Under the pieces are notes generated by a model. That model ran no database searches. It saw nothing but the letters and a program-made list of their open reading frames with translations, and was not told the DNA's origin. Source: Acanthamoeba lenticulata (taxonomy: Eukaryota; Discosea; Longamoebia; Acanthamoebidae). Taken from it: a stretch of DNA of 22,984 nucleotides. A program made the position numbers and the translations under genes. The stretch covers positions 1 through 22,984 of the forward strand of contig NAVB01000576.1 of assembly GCA_002179805.1 (NCBI GenBank), given 5' to 3'. Shown here piece after piece: positions 10,618 to 19,292 of the stretch (within the stretch, counting starts at the first letter, position 1; each line of letters starts with the position of its first letter).

Positions 10618-11229
10618 TCAGTCCGAGGGCGTCGGCTCAGCTGAGTCAGCTGAGGGGATGAGGCGGCCGACGACCTCGTACTTGGCCTGGTAGGACCCGA
10701 TCCAATCGTTGAGGGCCTCCAGCTCGGAGGGCTGCAGGTCGTCCAGCTTGGGGTAGGGCGACGCCACGTCCTTTTCTTCCAGGCTGCCCAGCGCGAGCGC
10801 CCGTGCGGCGTCGCGGCCTGCAAAAATGTGGTAGGGCCCGCCAGGGCCGTAGAAGGAAGCCCGGCTCGACACGTCGTAGACCACGCCCTGTACAGCCACG
10901 TAGATTGGGTTGCCATTCGTGCCGTCCATCTTGCGAAGCTCGTCGGGAGTAAAATCGCGCGGTTGCACGGGCGTCCGCTTGCGCGCGGCGATCGACGCGA
11001 CAGGTGGTTGTGCCTTGTTGGGGAAGAGCAGCTCCTTGGTAAGCCACCCGATGACGCCCAGCAGAACGCCCATGGTGCCAATTTCCAACCACGATGCGTC
11101 TTCATTTTGTGCTGCAGCTGGCTCGGCTTCCACAGGACGTTTGTCAACAGTGGAGGCGACGGCCAAAGAAGCCGAAACAAGGGCACTGCATCCCCAACGT
11201 GCGAGAGTGGCTAACTTGCTGTGCTCCAT
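10618..11229 (-). CDS. MAPR/PGRMC-like cytochrome b5-fold haem protein
   Basis: Single exon, 203 residues, ATG at 11229, stop TGA at 10618-10620. A weakly hydrophobic N-terminus (residues ~10-28) is followed by a clear membrane helix at ~46-69 (WLEIGTMGVLLGVIGWL). The haem/steroid-binding domain runs from ~90 (FTPDELRKMDG) to ~190. The core PIYVAVQGVVYDVSS and FYGPGGPYHIFAGRDAARALA is the hallmark of the membrane-associated progesterone receptor family. Tyr126 and Tyr132 sit at the spacing of human PGRMC1 Tyr107/Tyr113, the latter being the haem ligand. Family members sit in the endoplasmic reticulum or other membranes and support cytochrome P450 and sterol metabolism. Here a single-pass membrane protein with the haem domain in the cytosol is likely, by inference. 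It shares its 5' region with SNF7 and lacks introns, unlike most of its neighbours. Confidence 0.88.
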   Translation of the reverse strand: MEHSKLATLARWGCSALVSASLAVASTVDKRPVEAEPAAAQNEDASWLEIGTMGVLLGVIGWLTKELLFPNKAQPPVASIAARKRTPVQPRDFTPDELRKMDGTNGNPIYVAVQGVVYDVSSRASFYGPGGPYHIFAGRDAARALALGSLEEKDVASPYPKLDDLQPSELEALNDWIGSYQAKYEVVGRLIPSADSAEPTPSD

Positions 11230-11444
11230 GGATGAACGCTAATCACAAGCGCACCCACGGTACCAAACGCAAATTCGATATTGAAAAAGGCGCGAGAAAA
11301 ACAGCGAATATCGAAACGGTCAAGGAAAAAGTAAGTCGTGCGCGGGAAAAAACACGAATCGATTGCATCTTGGCCGACCAAGAAGTGCACATCAACTGCT
11401 TAGCCGTGTAGATAGAATACTCGTTTCATTGAAGGCGCTTGAAG
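11230..11444. promoter_or_regulatory. Divergent promoter, MAPR / SNF7
   Basis: 215 bases between the two start codons. A-rich patches (around 11278-11300 and 11344-11355) are present. No specific motif could be named. Confidence 0.45.
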
Positions 11445-12346
11445 ATGCGTTTGTTTGGCAAGAAAAAGACAACCCCTTCTCCTCAGGAGAGCATCCACAG
11501 GCTTCGCGAAACAATTGAGATGCTCACCAAGCGCGAGGAGTTCTTAGAGAAGAAAATCGAGAAGGAACTTCAGATCGCGAAGCAAAATGCCTCGAAGAAC
11601 AAACGAGGTATGTACAGGTATCCTCCTTTGTTTGCATCGCACTTTTCTGATGAGACCACTGGTTGTAGTGGCCATGATGGCGCTGAAAAGGAAGAAGGCC
11701 TACGAAGTGCAAGTACAGAAGCTCTCGGGAGCTCGTATGACGATCGAGTCCCAGCTTATGGCCATTGAGGGCGCCACTGTCAACTTGGAGACCATCAACG
11801 CGATGCGTGAGGGTGCCGCCGCGCTGCAGGGCATCCACGGTTCAATGTACGTTGCTCCTCACTTTTGCTAGCTTAAAGTGGTCTCTCGCATCTGCACTTC
11901 CTCCAACTTGTTGTTTCGTTTTTCAGGTCGATCGACACCGTCGACAACACGATGGATCAAATTCGTGAGCAAATGGACATTGCGACTGAAATCAGCGACG
12001 CTATTGCTCAGCCTCTGGGCGACCCTGTCGACGAGGACGAGCTGGAGGCTGAACTCGCAGAGCTGGAGGCTGAGAACCTTGACGAACAGCTCCTCACTCT
12101 CAACGCTCCCACCACCGTCAGCGCTTCGCCCGTTAGGCGTACGTCCCCTCCACCTTAAGCCGATTCAACGGTCGTCCCCTAAACTTGTACACGTATGGTG
12201 TTATGTGATGTGTGCGTGCTGCAGTGCCGAGCGCTCCGTCGAACCAGCTGCCGGCGCAGGCCTCCCGCCAGCCGCAGGCTCTGCGGGTCGAGACGGACGA
12301 AGAGGCCGAGCTGCGCGCCCTGGAGGAGAGCATGGCCTTCGGCTAA
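11445..12346 (+). CDS. SNF7: ESCRT-III subunit SNF7/CHMP4 (VPS32)
   Basis: Exons 11445-11607, 11669-11846, 11927-12138, 12225-12346; 224 residues, close to the usual 220-240. The N-terminus MRLFGKKK and the helices ESIHRLRETIEMLTKREEFL and NKRVAMMALKRKKAYE (across intron 1) are those of CHMP4/Snf7. IESQLMAIEGATVNLETI and NTMDQIREQMD are also typical. The protein is basic in its first half and acidic in its second (EDELEAELAELEAE), as expected for an autoinhibited ESCRT-III monomer. The C-terminal helix ELRALEESMAFG matches the place of the Bro1/ALIX and VPS4 binding motif. SNF7 polymerises into membrane spirals that drive scission in multivesicular body formation, cytokinesis and membrane repair. 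All four junctions keep the frame and use GT-AG. Confidence 0.94.
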
Positions 12347-12922
12347 AGAAGGTTGTAGCGGCCGGTCACGCAGCCCTGTACAAAGCGCGAAGGGGCGGGG
12401 CCTTGTCCTCCCTTTGTCCTCTTCCCATCCTTTCTTCTCCTTCTTCTACTACATGCACACACAACGTCCTTCCTCTAATCTCGCTGGCGATGTGTCCTTT
12501 TCTTGCTTGCGTTGTTGATTGTTTTTTTCCCTCGCGCCCATCGTGTGGCTGGTCGCCGGCTCAGAGTACCAGGGAGCGAGCTGCGCCATCTGATCTACCG
12601 GCAGCAAGCCTGTACAATGAGCTTATCTTTGCCGATCAGCGTGCCTGTGCAGCCAATGGTTGTGGAGACGCTAAGTAAGTGAGGATTTTCTTGAGGTAGT
12701 TCATGTGTTAGCGTGCCTGAGTTCGCCGTACTCGAGAGGGTCAGAGATCTCCGCCCCCAAGTGCAAGCTGGCCGCCCAGGCCCAGCGTCTCATGATTGGC
12801 GCTACAGCCACTAATGACATATAAACGCCCGCGCCTCCTCGAGGATGAGCGCACAGTGGCCAAGACCCCCACAAACACTCTCCTCTGGACTCGTGTAAGT
12901 TGTCTCTCATTATAAATAACGT
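12347..12922. other. Convergent intergenic stretch with possible small gene
   Basis: 576 bases between the SNF7 stop and the carrier stop. The left part (12347-12540) is pyrimidine-rich and noncoding in appearance. The right part contains the small two-exon reading frame listed separately. TATA-like ATATAAAC (12819-12826) and ATTATAAATAA (12909-12919) occur near the right end; no role can be shown. Confidence 0.4.
12617..12824 (+). CDS. Possible small two-exon protein, unknown
   Basis: ATG at 12617 opens 19 codons, then a consensus GTAAGT donor at 12675 and a TTAG acceptor at 12710-12711. The second exon 12712-12824 continues in frame to TAA, giving 56 residues (MSLSLPISVPVQPMVVETL, then a segment ending LMIGATATNDI). 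About 70-75% of third positions are G or C, like the neighbouring genes. The intron would be only 37 bases, shorter than any other in this window. A second frame is also open through exon 1 and the same splice, so the frame is not certain. I recognise no family. It could instead be untranslated sequence of SNF7 or a noncoding transcript. Confidence 0.3.
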
Positions 12923-15089
12923 TCACAAGCCGCTGGCGAGCTTCTTGTACTGCTCCCAGAACACAAACGTCAAAATCTGCCGTCCAAATCCCGATCAGGT
13001 AAAAGGGCTCGGTGGATCGACGGCAACAACACAACACAATGCGAGCGAACCGTGTGGGGGCCCGTGCGGAGGTAGTGCGCGAACACGCCCTTGTACAGCC
13101 CGTAGAGGCCTTCCGCCTTGACCGTCTTCCACAGGCAATCGATCGGCCCTGCGACAGCGACGTGAACCCTCAGTTGATGCTCTCTCTTTTGTTGCTGCTG
13201 TCGCTGTCTTGGGAAAGAGAGGGGGGGGAGCAGGGCGGACCTCTGTAAAGGGCGCCCTTGCCGCCCTCGACCTTTTGGTTGTACAGTCGCGTGGCCACCA
13301 CGTCGAACGGGTTCATCGCGATGACGAGGCCCACGCCCGACACCAAGCTGGCGGCCACATGGGCGTAGATGTTGTTGTCCAGCAGCTGCACGCCTCCCCC
13401 CCCCCAAGACAGGCGTGAGTGAGCAGCCCTTTGCCTCCCTCTCTCTCCCCCCTTCCCACCGAGCCGGGCGGCGGCGGCGGTAGAGGACAAGGAGGGGCGC
13501 GAGTGCCTCGGTGGCGAGGATGAGCGACTTGGCGTTGTCGTAGAGAGGCAGCTGCACGCTGGAGCCTACGCCCACGCGCAGGGCGGCCGCATCGGCGCCG
13601 CGCATGAGCCCGCGCAGGCCCTCGGCCTGGATAATGCTCCTGAACGCCCTGTGGTGTCGAGACGCAAGGCGCGAGGGTGAAGAGGACGAGGAGGCCATCA
13701 GAGGCAACACGACGATGGATCGATGACGACGACAAAGTGCCCGTCAGGTGTTTAAATAAGAGAGAGGAGGGAGGCGGAGGCGCGTACTGGAAGGAGCTCT
13801 TGTAATGGTACTGGTGGCCCACCGCCAGCGCCGCCACACTTGAAGGGGCACAAACACGCACACACGCACGGACACACACAGACACGCACACACGGCGATG
13901 GCACACATATCATCGCCCACCCATGGATGGGGCCATATATCAGGACATGTGCATCAAACCAAGGGGGGAAGAGATGGGGAGGGGAGAGGAGGGGGGAAGG
14001 TGAGGCACTTGGTGTGGGCCTGCATGCGCGTCTTGACCAGGAAGAAGGGCGAGCCCGCGATGGCGCCCAGCACTCCGGCCGTGGCGCCTGCGAGTAACCA
14101 CAATCATCATCATGGTCATCATCATGGTCCCCATCACCATCGTCATGATTGGCAACATTGGCGTCTCGGGAGGTTTGCTGGGGGGGAAGAGGAGGGGAGC
14201 AACGATGAAGGTGGTGGTGATGCTACCGGCGAGCATGTTCTTGACGAAGAAGAGCGGGTCCTTGGTCGAGTTCTCCGGGAGCAGGAGCTGCTTGAGCACC
14301 GTGTACGAGCCCAGCCTGGCGTTATGTGTGTGTGTAGTGGTGAGAAGCGCGGAGGAAATGACGCGTGTGCTCGCCACCCATTCGTTTGTTTTTGCCCATC
14401 CTCCTCCTCCCCTCCCCCCCCCCACGCGCGGAAAGGGGCGGCTGACCTGGTCCCGTTCATGCTCATCTGGTAGGCCGCCGCCGGGAAGAGACCTGTCGTG
14501 CGGGCGGCCGCCCACACCCTCACCAGGTGAGCATATCGCCACGCCGGGTGGGCTGAGAGCGGTTGATGATGATGATGATGACGATGAAGACGATAAAGGG
14601 AGAGGAGGGGGGGGCAAGGACCCTTCTGGATGGCAGAGAGGCCCTCCGTGGAAATGATGGTCCGGAAGGCGTGCAGCACGCCCCGGTAGGTCCGCTGGTG
14701 CTTGGGCACGCGCTGCTGCAGCTCGCCCTGCAGCTGCAGGCGCGTCTTCACCACCTATGTTGTGGGCGCGCGCGTGTGTAGTGTGCGGCACCCCCAAGCA
14801 AAGCGAGCCCGGCGGAACGGGGGAGTTAATCTCTGATGGCCAGCGATTAATCAGAGTATGAATCTTTCCGGCGGCGACTGCCAGAGGTCTCTAGAGCCTC
14901 TCTTGCAGCTGGTTGAGGGATGCGCACCTCGATGGGGTTGGTGAAAAGGACTGCCGTCACGGTGGCCAGCCCGCCCAACACAAAGTCGGCTCCTTGCTTG
15001 TGCGTCAGCAGAGCTCGTGCCCAGCGCCGGACCGCGGTCTTCCCTTCGGCTGCCGGTGCACCGCCCTGTCCTCGGTCGTTCTCATCCAT
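12923..15089 (-). CDS. Mitochondrial carrier, SLC25A34/35-OAC1-like
   Basis: Ten exons in reading order: 15089-14928, 14754-14622, 14492-14447, 14315-14227, 14087-14009, 13838-13788, 13648-13489, 13385-13241, 13148-13051, 12976-12923; 284 residues. Three repeats carry the carrier signature: NPIEVVKTRLQ (~51), [11 protein letters not shown] (~102, where the usual acidic residue is Phe) and [13 protein letters not shown] (~211). [15 protein letters not shown] after the second signature and the RLYNQ motif point to the SLC25A34/35 and yeast OAC1 group. Yeast OAC1 moves oxaloacetate and sulfate across the inner mitochondrial membrane; the substrate of SLC25A34/35 is less certain. The last exon codes only 17 residues ([17 protein letters not shown]) and completes helix 6. 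All junctions are GT-AG and keep frame. The exon 7 end is the least certain, since the loop there is poorly conserved. Confidence 0.87.
13855..13893. repeat. Imperfect CA repeat in carrier intron
   Basis: A CACACG-type run inside the intron 13839-14008 of the mitochondrial carrier gene, next to the 3' splice site on the minus strand. A second TG run lies at 14325-14335 in the intron 14316-14446. Confidence 0.75.
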
Positions 15090-15225
15090 GTGCGCTGCAG
15101 CTCGCCAATCTCGCTCGTTACGGTTTGCCCTCTATTTATTGGTATTTGGCCGATTTTAAAAAATTAAAAAAATATTTACAATAAATAAAAACAAAAATGC
15201 TGGTGTTGTTGGTGGCCAACACAAC
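15090..15225. promoter_or_regulatory. Spacer between F-box gene end and carrier start
   Basis: 136 bases between two minus-strand genes. It must hold both the 3' end signals of the F-box gene and the promoter of the carrier gene. It is far more AT-rich than its surroundings (15153-15197). A minus-strand AATAAA (plus-strand TTTATT, 15135-15140) is a candidate polyadenylation signal for the F-box transcript, about 45 bases before the carrier ATG. Confidence 0.45.
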
Positions 15226-16494
15226 TCAGAAGTTGCACTTGGTCTGGCTCTTGTGGGACGGCAGGAAGGACTTGGGTGGCGACGTGGAGGCCGCTAGCGC
15301 CGCTGCCGCTGGATGCAGCCCGCTGGGTGGTCCCGCCGTCTTCGTTGCCGCACTCACGTGGACCGGGCTGGGCACCGCCGCGCGCGGAGACGTGAAGGCC
15401 TTCCTCTTCGGCACCAACGTGGTTGCTGACGAGGAAGATGACAAGGAGGATGACGAAGAAGAAGAGGACGATGACGACGATGACGACGACGTGGACGAAG
15501 AAGACGGAGCAAGCAACTGCTTGAACAAGGCGGCGATGGTCTCGCGGGTGAGGTCACTGCGGGAGCGCTGCTCGCGGCCGAGAAGCTCGAGGAGCTCCTC
15601 GCGGGTCTTCTTCTCCTTGGCCCACCGCTGGGCGGCGAGGTCGAGCGAGCGCTCGGCGGCCTCGCAGCGCTCACGCAGCGCGCGGGCCTCGCGCTCGAGG
15701 GCGTCAGCGCGGCGCTTCTCCTCCTCGCGGCCCTTCTCGGCCACCAGGAGCGCGCGGGCGAGGCGTGCGGCCTCCTCGGTCTTCTCCTCGAGGCGGTGGG
15801 AGCGGCCCATGAGCTCGTAGGAGGCGTCCTCCAGCTCGGCGCGGACCGTGCGGAGGGCGAGCTCGGCCTCGAACCGCAGGGCCTGCTCGGCCTCGAGGCC
15901 CTCGCAGCACACGGTGAGCGCATGCACGTCCTCCTCGACGTGCTGCAGGCGCGCGGTCAGGGCCTCTGCCTGCCGGTCGCGTTCGGCAACGAGCATGCGC
16001 CACTGGTCCTCGCGCGACCGCTGCCAGGCCTCGGCCGCGCGCCACGAGTGGGCGGGTGCGTGCACAAAGCGAGGCAGGGACCACGAGGCCTCGTGGGCGG
16101 GCGATGTGCTGTCGTCGTCGTCGGTGTCCGCCGCGGCCGCATCGCTGGTGAAGCCGCGCTGCGATGCCGCAGCGAAGTAGAGTGGGCGCCACAGCGCGTC
16201 GTCTGACGCGATCCGATTCCAACGGTGGCTTGCGGCTGCAGCACACAGCAGCGATCTGCGGTCGAGGAATGCAAAGATTGTGGCGACCACTTCCTCGGGA
16301 AGATGATCGAAGGAGGGCAGGGGAGCCAGAGAAGGCGGGAGTTCCAAGTAAAGACCGCATAGAAGAGTCGATGAACTGGATGATGCTTCATCAGCAAGGT
16401 AGTTCTTCTTCACACCCACAGTTTCAAGAGGAAATGACTCGGAGGATGGGTCATTCTCATTCGTTCCTTGTGTGCTGCTGGTCTGGTCCTCCAT
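15226..16494 (-). CDS. F-box protein with long coiled coil
   Basis: Single exon, 422 residues from the ATG at 16494. The frame is open further upstream to 16563, but only with non-ATG codons. An F-box lies at ~62-106: FDHLPEEVVATIFAFLD, then SLLCAAAASHRWNRIASDDALW. This motif binds SKP1 in SCF ubiquitin ligases. Residues ~150-310 are a Glu/Arg/Ala-rich heptad region (WRMLVAERDRQAEALTARL, YELMGRSHRLEEKTEEAARL), strongly predicted to be a coiled coil, which may recruit the substrate or dimerise. A run of about 25 serines follows and then a basic Pro/Ala/Ser tail. No WD40, LRR or Kelch repeats are present, so the target cannot be guessed. It is intronless and diverges from the MED29-like gene. 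Confidence 0.8.
   Translation of the reverse strand: MEDQTSSTQGTNENDPSSESFPLETVGVKKNYLADEASSSSSTLLCGLYLELPPSLAPLPSFDHLPEEVVATIFAFLDRRSLLCAAAASHRWNRIASDDALWRPLYFAAASQRGFTSDAAAADTDDDDSTSPAHEASWSLPRFVHAPAHSWRAAEAWQRSREDQWRMLVAERDRQAEALTARLQHVEEDVHALTVCCEGLEAEQALRFEAELALRTVRAELEDASYELMGRSHRLEEKTEEAARLARALLVAEKGREEEKRRADALEREARALRERCEAAERSLDLAAQRWAKEKKTREELLELLGREQRSRSDLTRETIAALFKQLLAPSSSSTSSSSSSSSSSSSSSSLSSSSSATTLVPKRKAFTSPRAAVPSPVHVSAATKTAGPPSGLHPAAAALAASTSPPKSFLPSHKSQTKCNF
15425..15500. repeat. Low-complexity tract encoding polyserine
   Basis: A GAC/GAA/GAT-rich tract on the plus strand that reads as a serine run (mostly TCG/TCT/TCA) in the F-box protein. It is imperfect at the base level, so selection on the serine run or repeated slippage could each explain it. 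Confidence 0.75.
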
Positions 16495-16599
16495 CTTTGT
16501 TTGCGAGTTTTTCACTTCGCTGCTTGAGCTTGTTCTGCAGGGCGCCACCTTAAAGTTTGCCAACAGACAGCAAGCAACTTCGCGTGCAACACATAACCA
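16495..16599. promoter_or_regulatory. Very short divergent promoter, F-box / MED29-like
   Basis: Only 105 bases separate the two ATG codons. No TATA box or named factor site was recognised. Confidence 0.45.
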
Positions 16600-17252
16600 A
16601 TGCAGCAGGCGCCGCCATCAAGTGCCGTGCCGGCACGAGCATCAATCTCTACTGCCGGTGGAGTTGATTTTGATGTCTACATCACCCAAATCAAAAAATC
16701 GTTCGAGGTTCAATCTCCTCCTTTGTGGACTGGCGCATGGAGTTGCTGACGACAACGCTGGACAGGGCGTGATTGCCGCTGCGTTGGCCATCTTGGAGCG
16801 CATCGGGTGCGTTTGCCACACACCAAGTGCAAGAGCTCCTTCTGACAACCCTCGTCTTGCGCAGGCCAGGCGAAGCGGGACCCCAAGTCGTCCAGCTGAA
16901 CCTGCTCGGCGCTCGCATGGACGAGTTCGAGAGCTTGTGCGATGAGATCTATCAAATAGTGGTATGCTCCCAGCGTCATGGACCCGCGTTCGTGGAGGCA
17001 CCTCTGCTCACTGTCGGGCGACGTCCCCACAAGGAGCACGCCTACGTGGGGATGCGACAAAGCGTGTTGGCCGCACAGATGGGCGCACCCGACCTGGCCA
17101 CCAAAGGCCACGACAAGGAGGCCTACCTGCAGGCCATGGAGACCATCAGCGAACACCTTCAGACGACTGCCCGGCTCCGACACAACCTCCTGGCTGCCAC
17201 CACCACCAACAAGGCGAGCGAGGCCGACGGCGGCACCTCTTCCACCTCCTGA
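16600..17252 (+). CDS. Probable Mediator tail subunit, MED29-like
   Basis: Exons 16600-16707, 16766-16806, 16865-17252; 178 residues, close to animal MED29 (about 200). Intron 1 has the phase-0 donor GTTCAA and the acceptor GGACAG, with a GCTGAC branch-like site. Removing it joins VYITQIKKSFE to GVIAAALAILERIG, which looks like the first MED29 helix. RMDEFESLCDEIYQIV corresponds to the MED29 segment around 'EEFYALCDQLE', and KEAYLQAMETISEHL ... TARLRHNLL to its C-terminal 'YPQYLAVI...' helix, from memory. MED29 is part of the Mediator tail, which links activators to RNA polymerase II. Similarity is modest and all-helical proteins are easy to over-call. If intron 1 is retained, an alternative start near 16674 would give another N-terminus. 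Confidence 0.5.
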
Positions 17253-17635
17253 TGCATCATGGGGGATCACAAAGGGCAACAAGGATAAGACTTCTTTGGG
17301 TTTAGGGCGTCCGTCGGCGAGGTCCTGGGGAGCGCACGGTCTGTGTGGTGTGGATGATCATCATGACGACTCTTGATGGGCCGTTTGCGAGACTGCCCGG
17401 TGGACCGCGCCAGAGATTTCTGGTGCTTAACGACGGGAGACAAGGTAGGCAGCCCGAGAGATCGCGTCGAGAGCGCCCATCACGCGCTCCACTGGAGACG
17501 CGCCCGTCGGTCCGTGCACGGTTGACAGGAAGGGCCTACAAAGGGCTCAAAGGAGACCCGCAGACTGTTCTCTCCTTTTCATTTCTCCCCTCCCCGCGTC
17601 CGTTACATTCGCAGCCTCTACACGCCTTACACAAC
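17253..17635. other. Intergenic, tandem genes
   Basis: 383 bases between the MED29-like stop and the RING gene ATG. The RING frame is open upstream to 17345, so an N-terminal extension of up to 97 residues cannot be excluded. The composition and a pyrimidine-rich run at 17569-17600 just before the ATG fit a 5' leader better. No other element was recognised. Confidence 0.45.
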
Positions 17636-19110
17636 ATGATGAAGAGTCTTCACCTCAAGAAGCTCGCCGGCGTCGGCGAGAAGATGCGCACGTGGGGCAA
17701 GGCGTCGGAAGACGAACCGCAGCAGCAACACCGCCGGCACGGCCATCGGCGCCGCCACAGCCACGGCCACGACCACCGGTCCCAGTCGCCCCCGCCGCCG
17801 CCAACGCCTGCCCAACACGAGGAGCTGCCCTTCAGCGACGAGGGGGACGACCCGGGAGTGTTGAGCCCTGCGTCCTCGGGCAACGAGGAGGACCTCCACG
17901 TAACGCGCGAGGCTCTCAGCTCGAGCGGGTCCAGCCAGACGTCGTCGAGCACGGCGTCGGTGAGCCTCCTCGACGACACGCCCCTCCTGCCCGCCCTGCC
18001 TCCTCTCCCGCCAAACGCCAGGCGACGAGGAAGCCTCGACTCCTCCAGCGAGGCGCTTTTGATTGACGTGGGCGACCTCCCACAACACCTCCGCCCCCAA
18101 CGACAGCATCACCACTACGAACAGCACCAGCATCCTCACGATCACCACCACCACCAGCAGCCTCACCCCCAGCCTCCGTCCCCTGTGGCCACCGGTGCTC
18201 ACGGGGACAAGGGGCACAAGTTCGAAGACCGCATCAAGGCTCTCAAGCTGCGCGAGATGGCGCTACGCGATGAGCGGAACCAGGAGCGCCAGCGACGAAA
18301 GGAGGCCGAGCGACAGCTCAAGGCCATGCAGAAGGAGCGCTACATCCAAGGTACCGGTAGGCCTTGTCCGCCATGACGACTGTCTTCCCGCGTTGTTTGT
18401 TGTCGATGTGTGTTTGTGCAAAGTTGTGGTGCGGTTGTTGACTGGGCGCGGTCGTCAGGCCTCAAGATCAAGTACCTGGAGACGAAACTCGAGAAGTTCG
18501 AGAAGAAGGACGGCAGCAAGTCCGACATGGAGAGGCGCATCAAGAAGGAGGCCCAGGTCAACATCGCCCTGCAGAAGGAGGTCGACGCCCTGCACGCTAA
18601 GCTGGCCGAGAAGGACAAGGCCCTGGCCGAGAAGGAGGACGCCGTTGTCAAGGCCAAGTCGCGCTACAGCCGCCTCAAGCACGGCGGCACCGACGAGTGC
18701 TCCCTCCAGGCCCTCGAAGAGCTCGACAGACAGCTCGGTACACCCCCACCCGCCCAGATGTCTCAGTTGTCGGGGCGGTGTGGCTCATCCTTGCAAACAC
18801 ACAGAGAAGAGCAGGAACGCCCTCCTCGAGCGCATCAAGCTGCGGCTGAAGGAGGAGGCTGACGACAAGTCCAAGTGCGCCATCTGCTACGATCGGTGCT
18901 GCTGCGCCCCTCTTCCTCTTCTCTCTCTCTCTCCGCGCTCGATGACGCACGAGCCTCATCATCATCCTCATCAACAACAAACACAGGACAAAGGCCATCA
19001 TCTTCGTGCCGTGCGGTCACCGCGTGTGCTGTACGCAGTGCAGCAACCAGGTCAAGACGTGCCCCATCTGCCGCGCCAACATCGACATCCGACAAAAGGT
19101 CTTCGACTGA
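17636..19110 (+). CDS. Coiled-coil RING-type (C3HC4) E3 ubiquitin ligase
   Basis: Exons 17636-18350, 18459-18737, 18805-18895, 18987-19110; 402 residues. The first ~190 residues are low complexity: basic at the start (MMKSLHLKKLAGVGEK), then His-, Pro-, Ser- and Gln-rich. Residues ~200-355 are charged heptads (DRIKALKLREMALRDERN, EKDKALAEKEDAVVKAK), a long coiled coil. The C-terminus (~356-392) is a RING: CAIC, then PCGHRVCCTQC, then CPICR, giving all eight C3HC4 zinc ligands, with the tail DIRQKVFD. A C-terminal RING after a coiled coil resembles the cIAP/MULAN/neuralized class, where the RING recruits the E2 and the coiled coil oligomerises or binds targets. Introns 1, 2 and 3 are in phases 1, 1 and 2; intron 3 cuts the RING between the first and second ligand pairs. 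The substrate is unknown. Confidence 0.87.
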
Positions 19111-19292
19111 CGGACGCCACCAGAACGCCGTTACCTTCATCCCCACCCGGGGGTCATGTCCGCAGGCGATGTGTACACAACAACGACGACGGCGAGGCGG
19201 CCGTTCTTCATCTGTATTGCGGAGAGATGATGATGGTCGCGCTCGGCGAAGCGGCGTAGAAGCACATGAGTTGGATTCGGGGGGAGGGGGAC
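19111..19292. other. Convergent 3' region
   Basis: 182 bases between the RING and NF-YC stop codons, holding both 3' untranslated regions. No AATAAA was seen on either strand and no other element was recognised. Confidence 0.45.

Noticed and set aside
12701..12910. 69-codon minus-strand ORF just after the carrier stop
   Set aside because: It lies in the expected 3' untranslated region of the carrier, has no family features and overlaps the better plus-strand candidate.
16495..16563. N-terminal 23-residue extension of the F-box protein
   Set aside because: The frame is open but has no ATG; the first ATG is at 16494.
16707..16718. Sequence resembling a tRNA B box (GGTTCAATCTCC)
   Set aside because: No A box, acceptor stem or anticodon arm can be drawn around it; it falls on an exon-intron border of the MED29-like gene.
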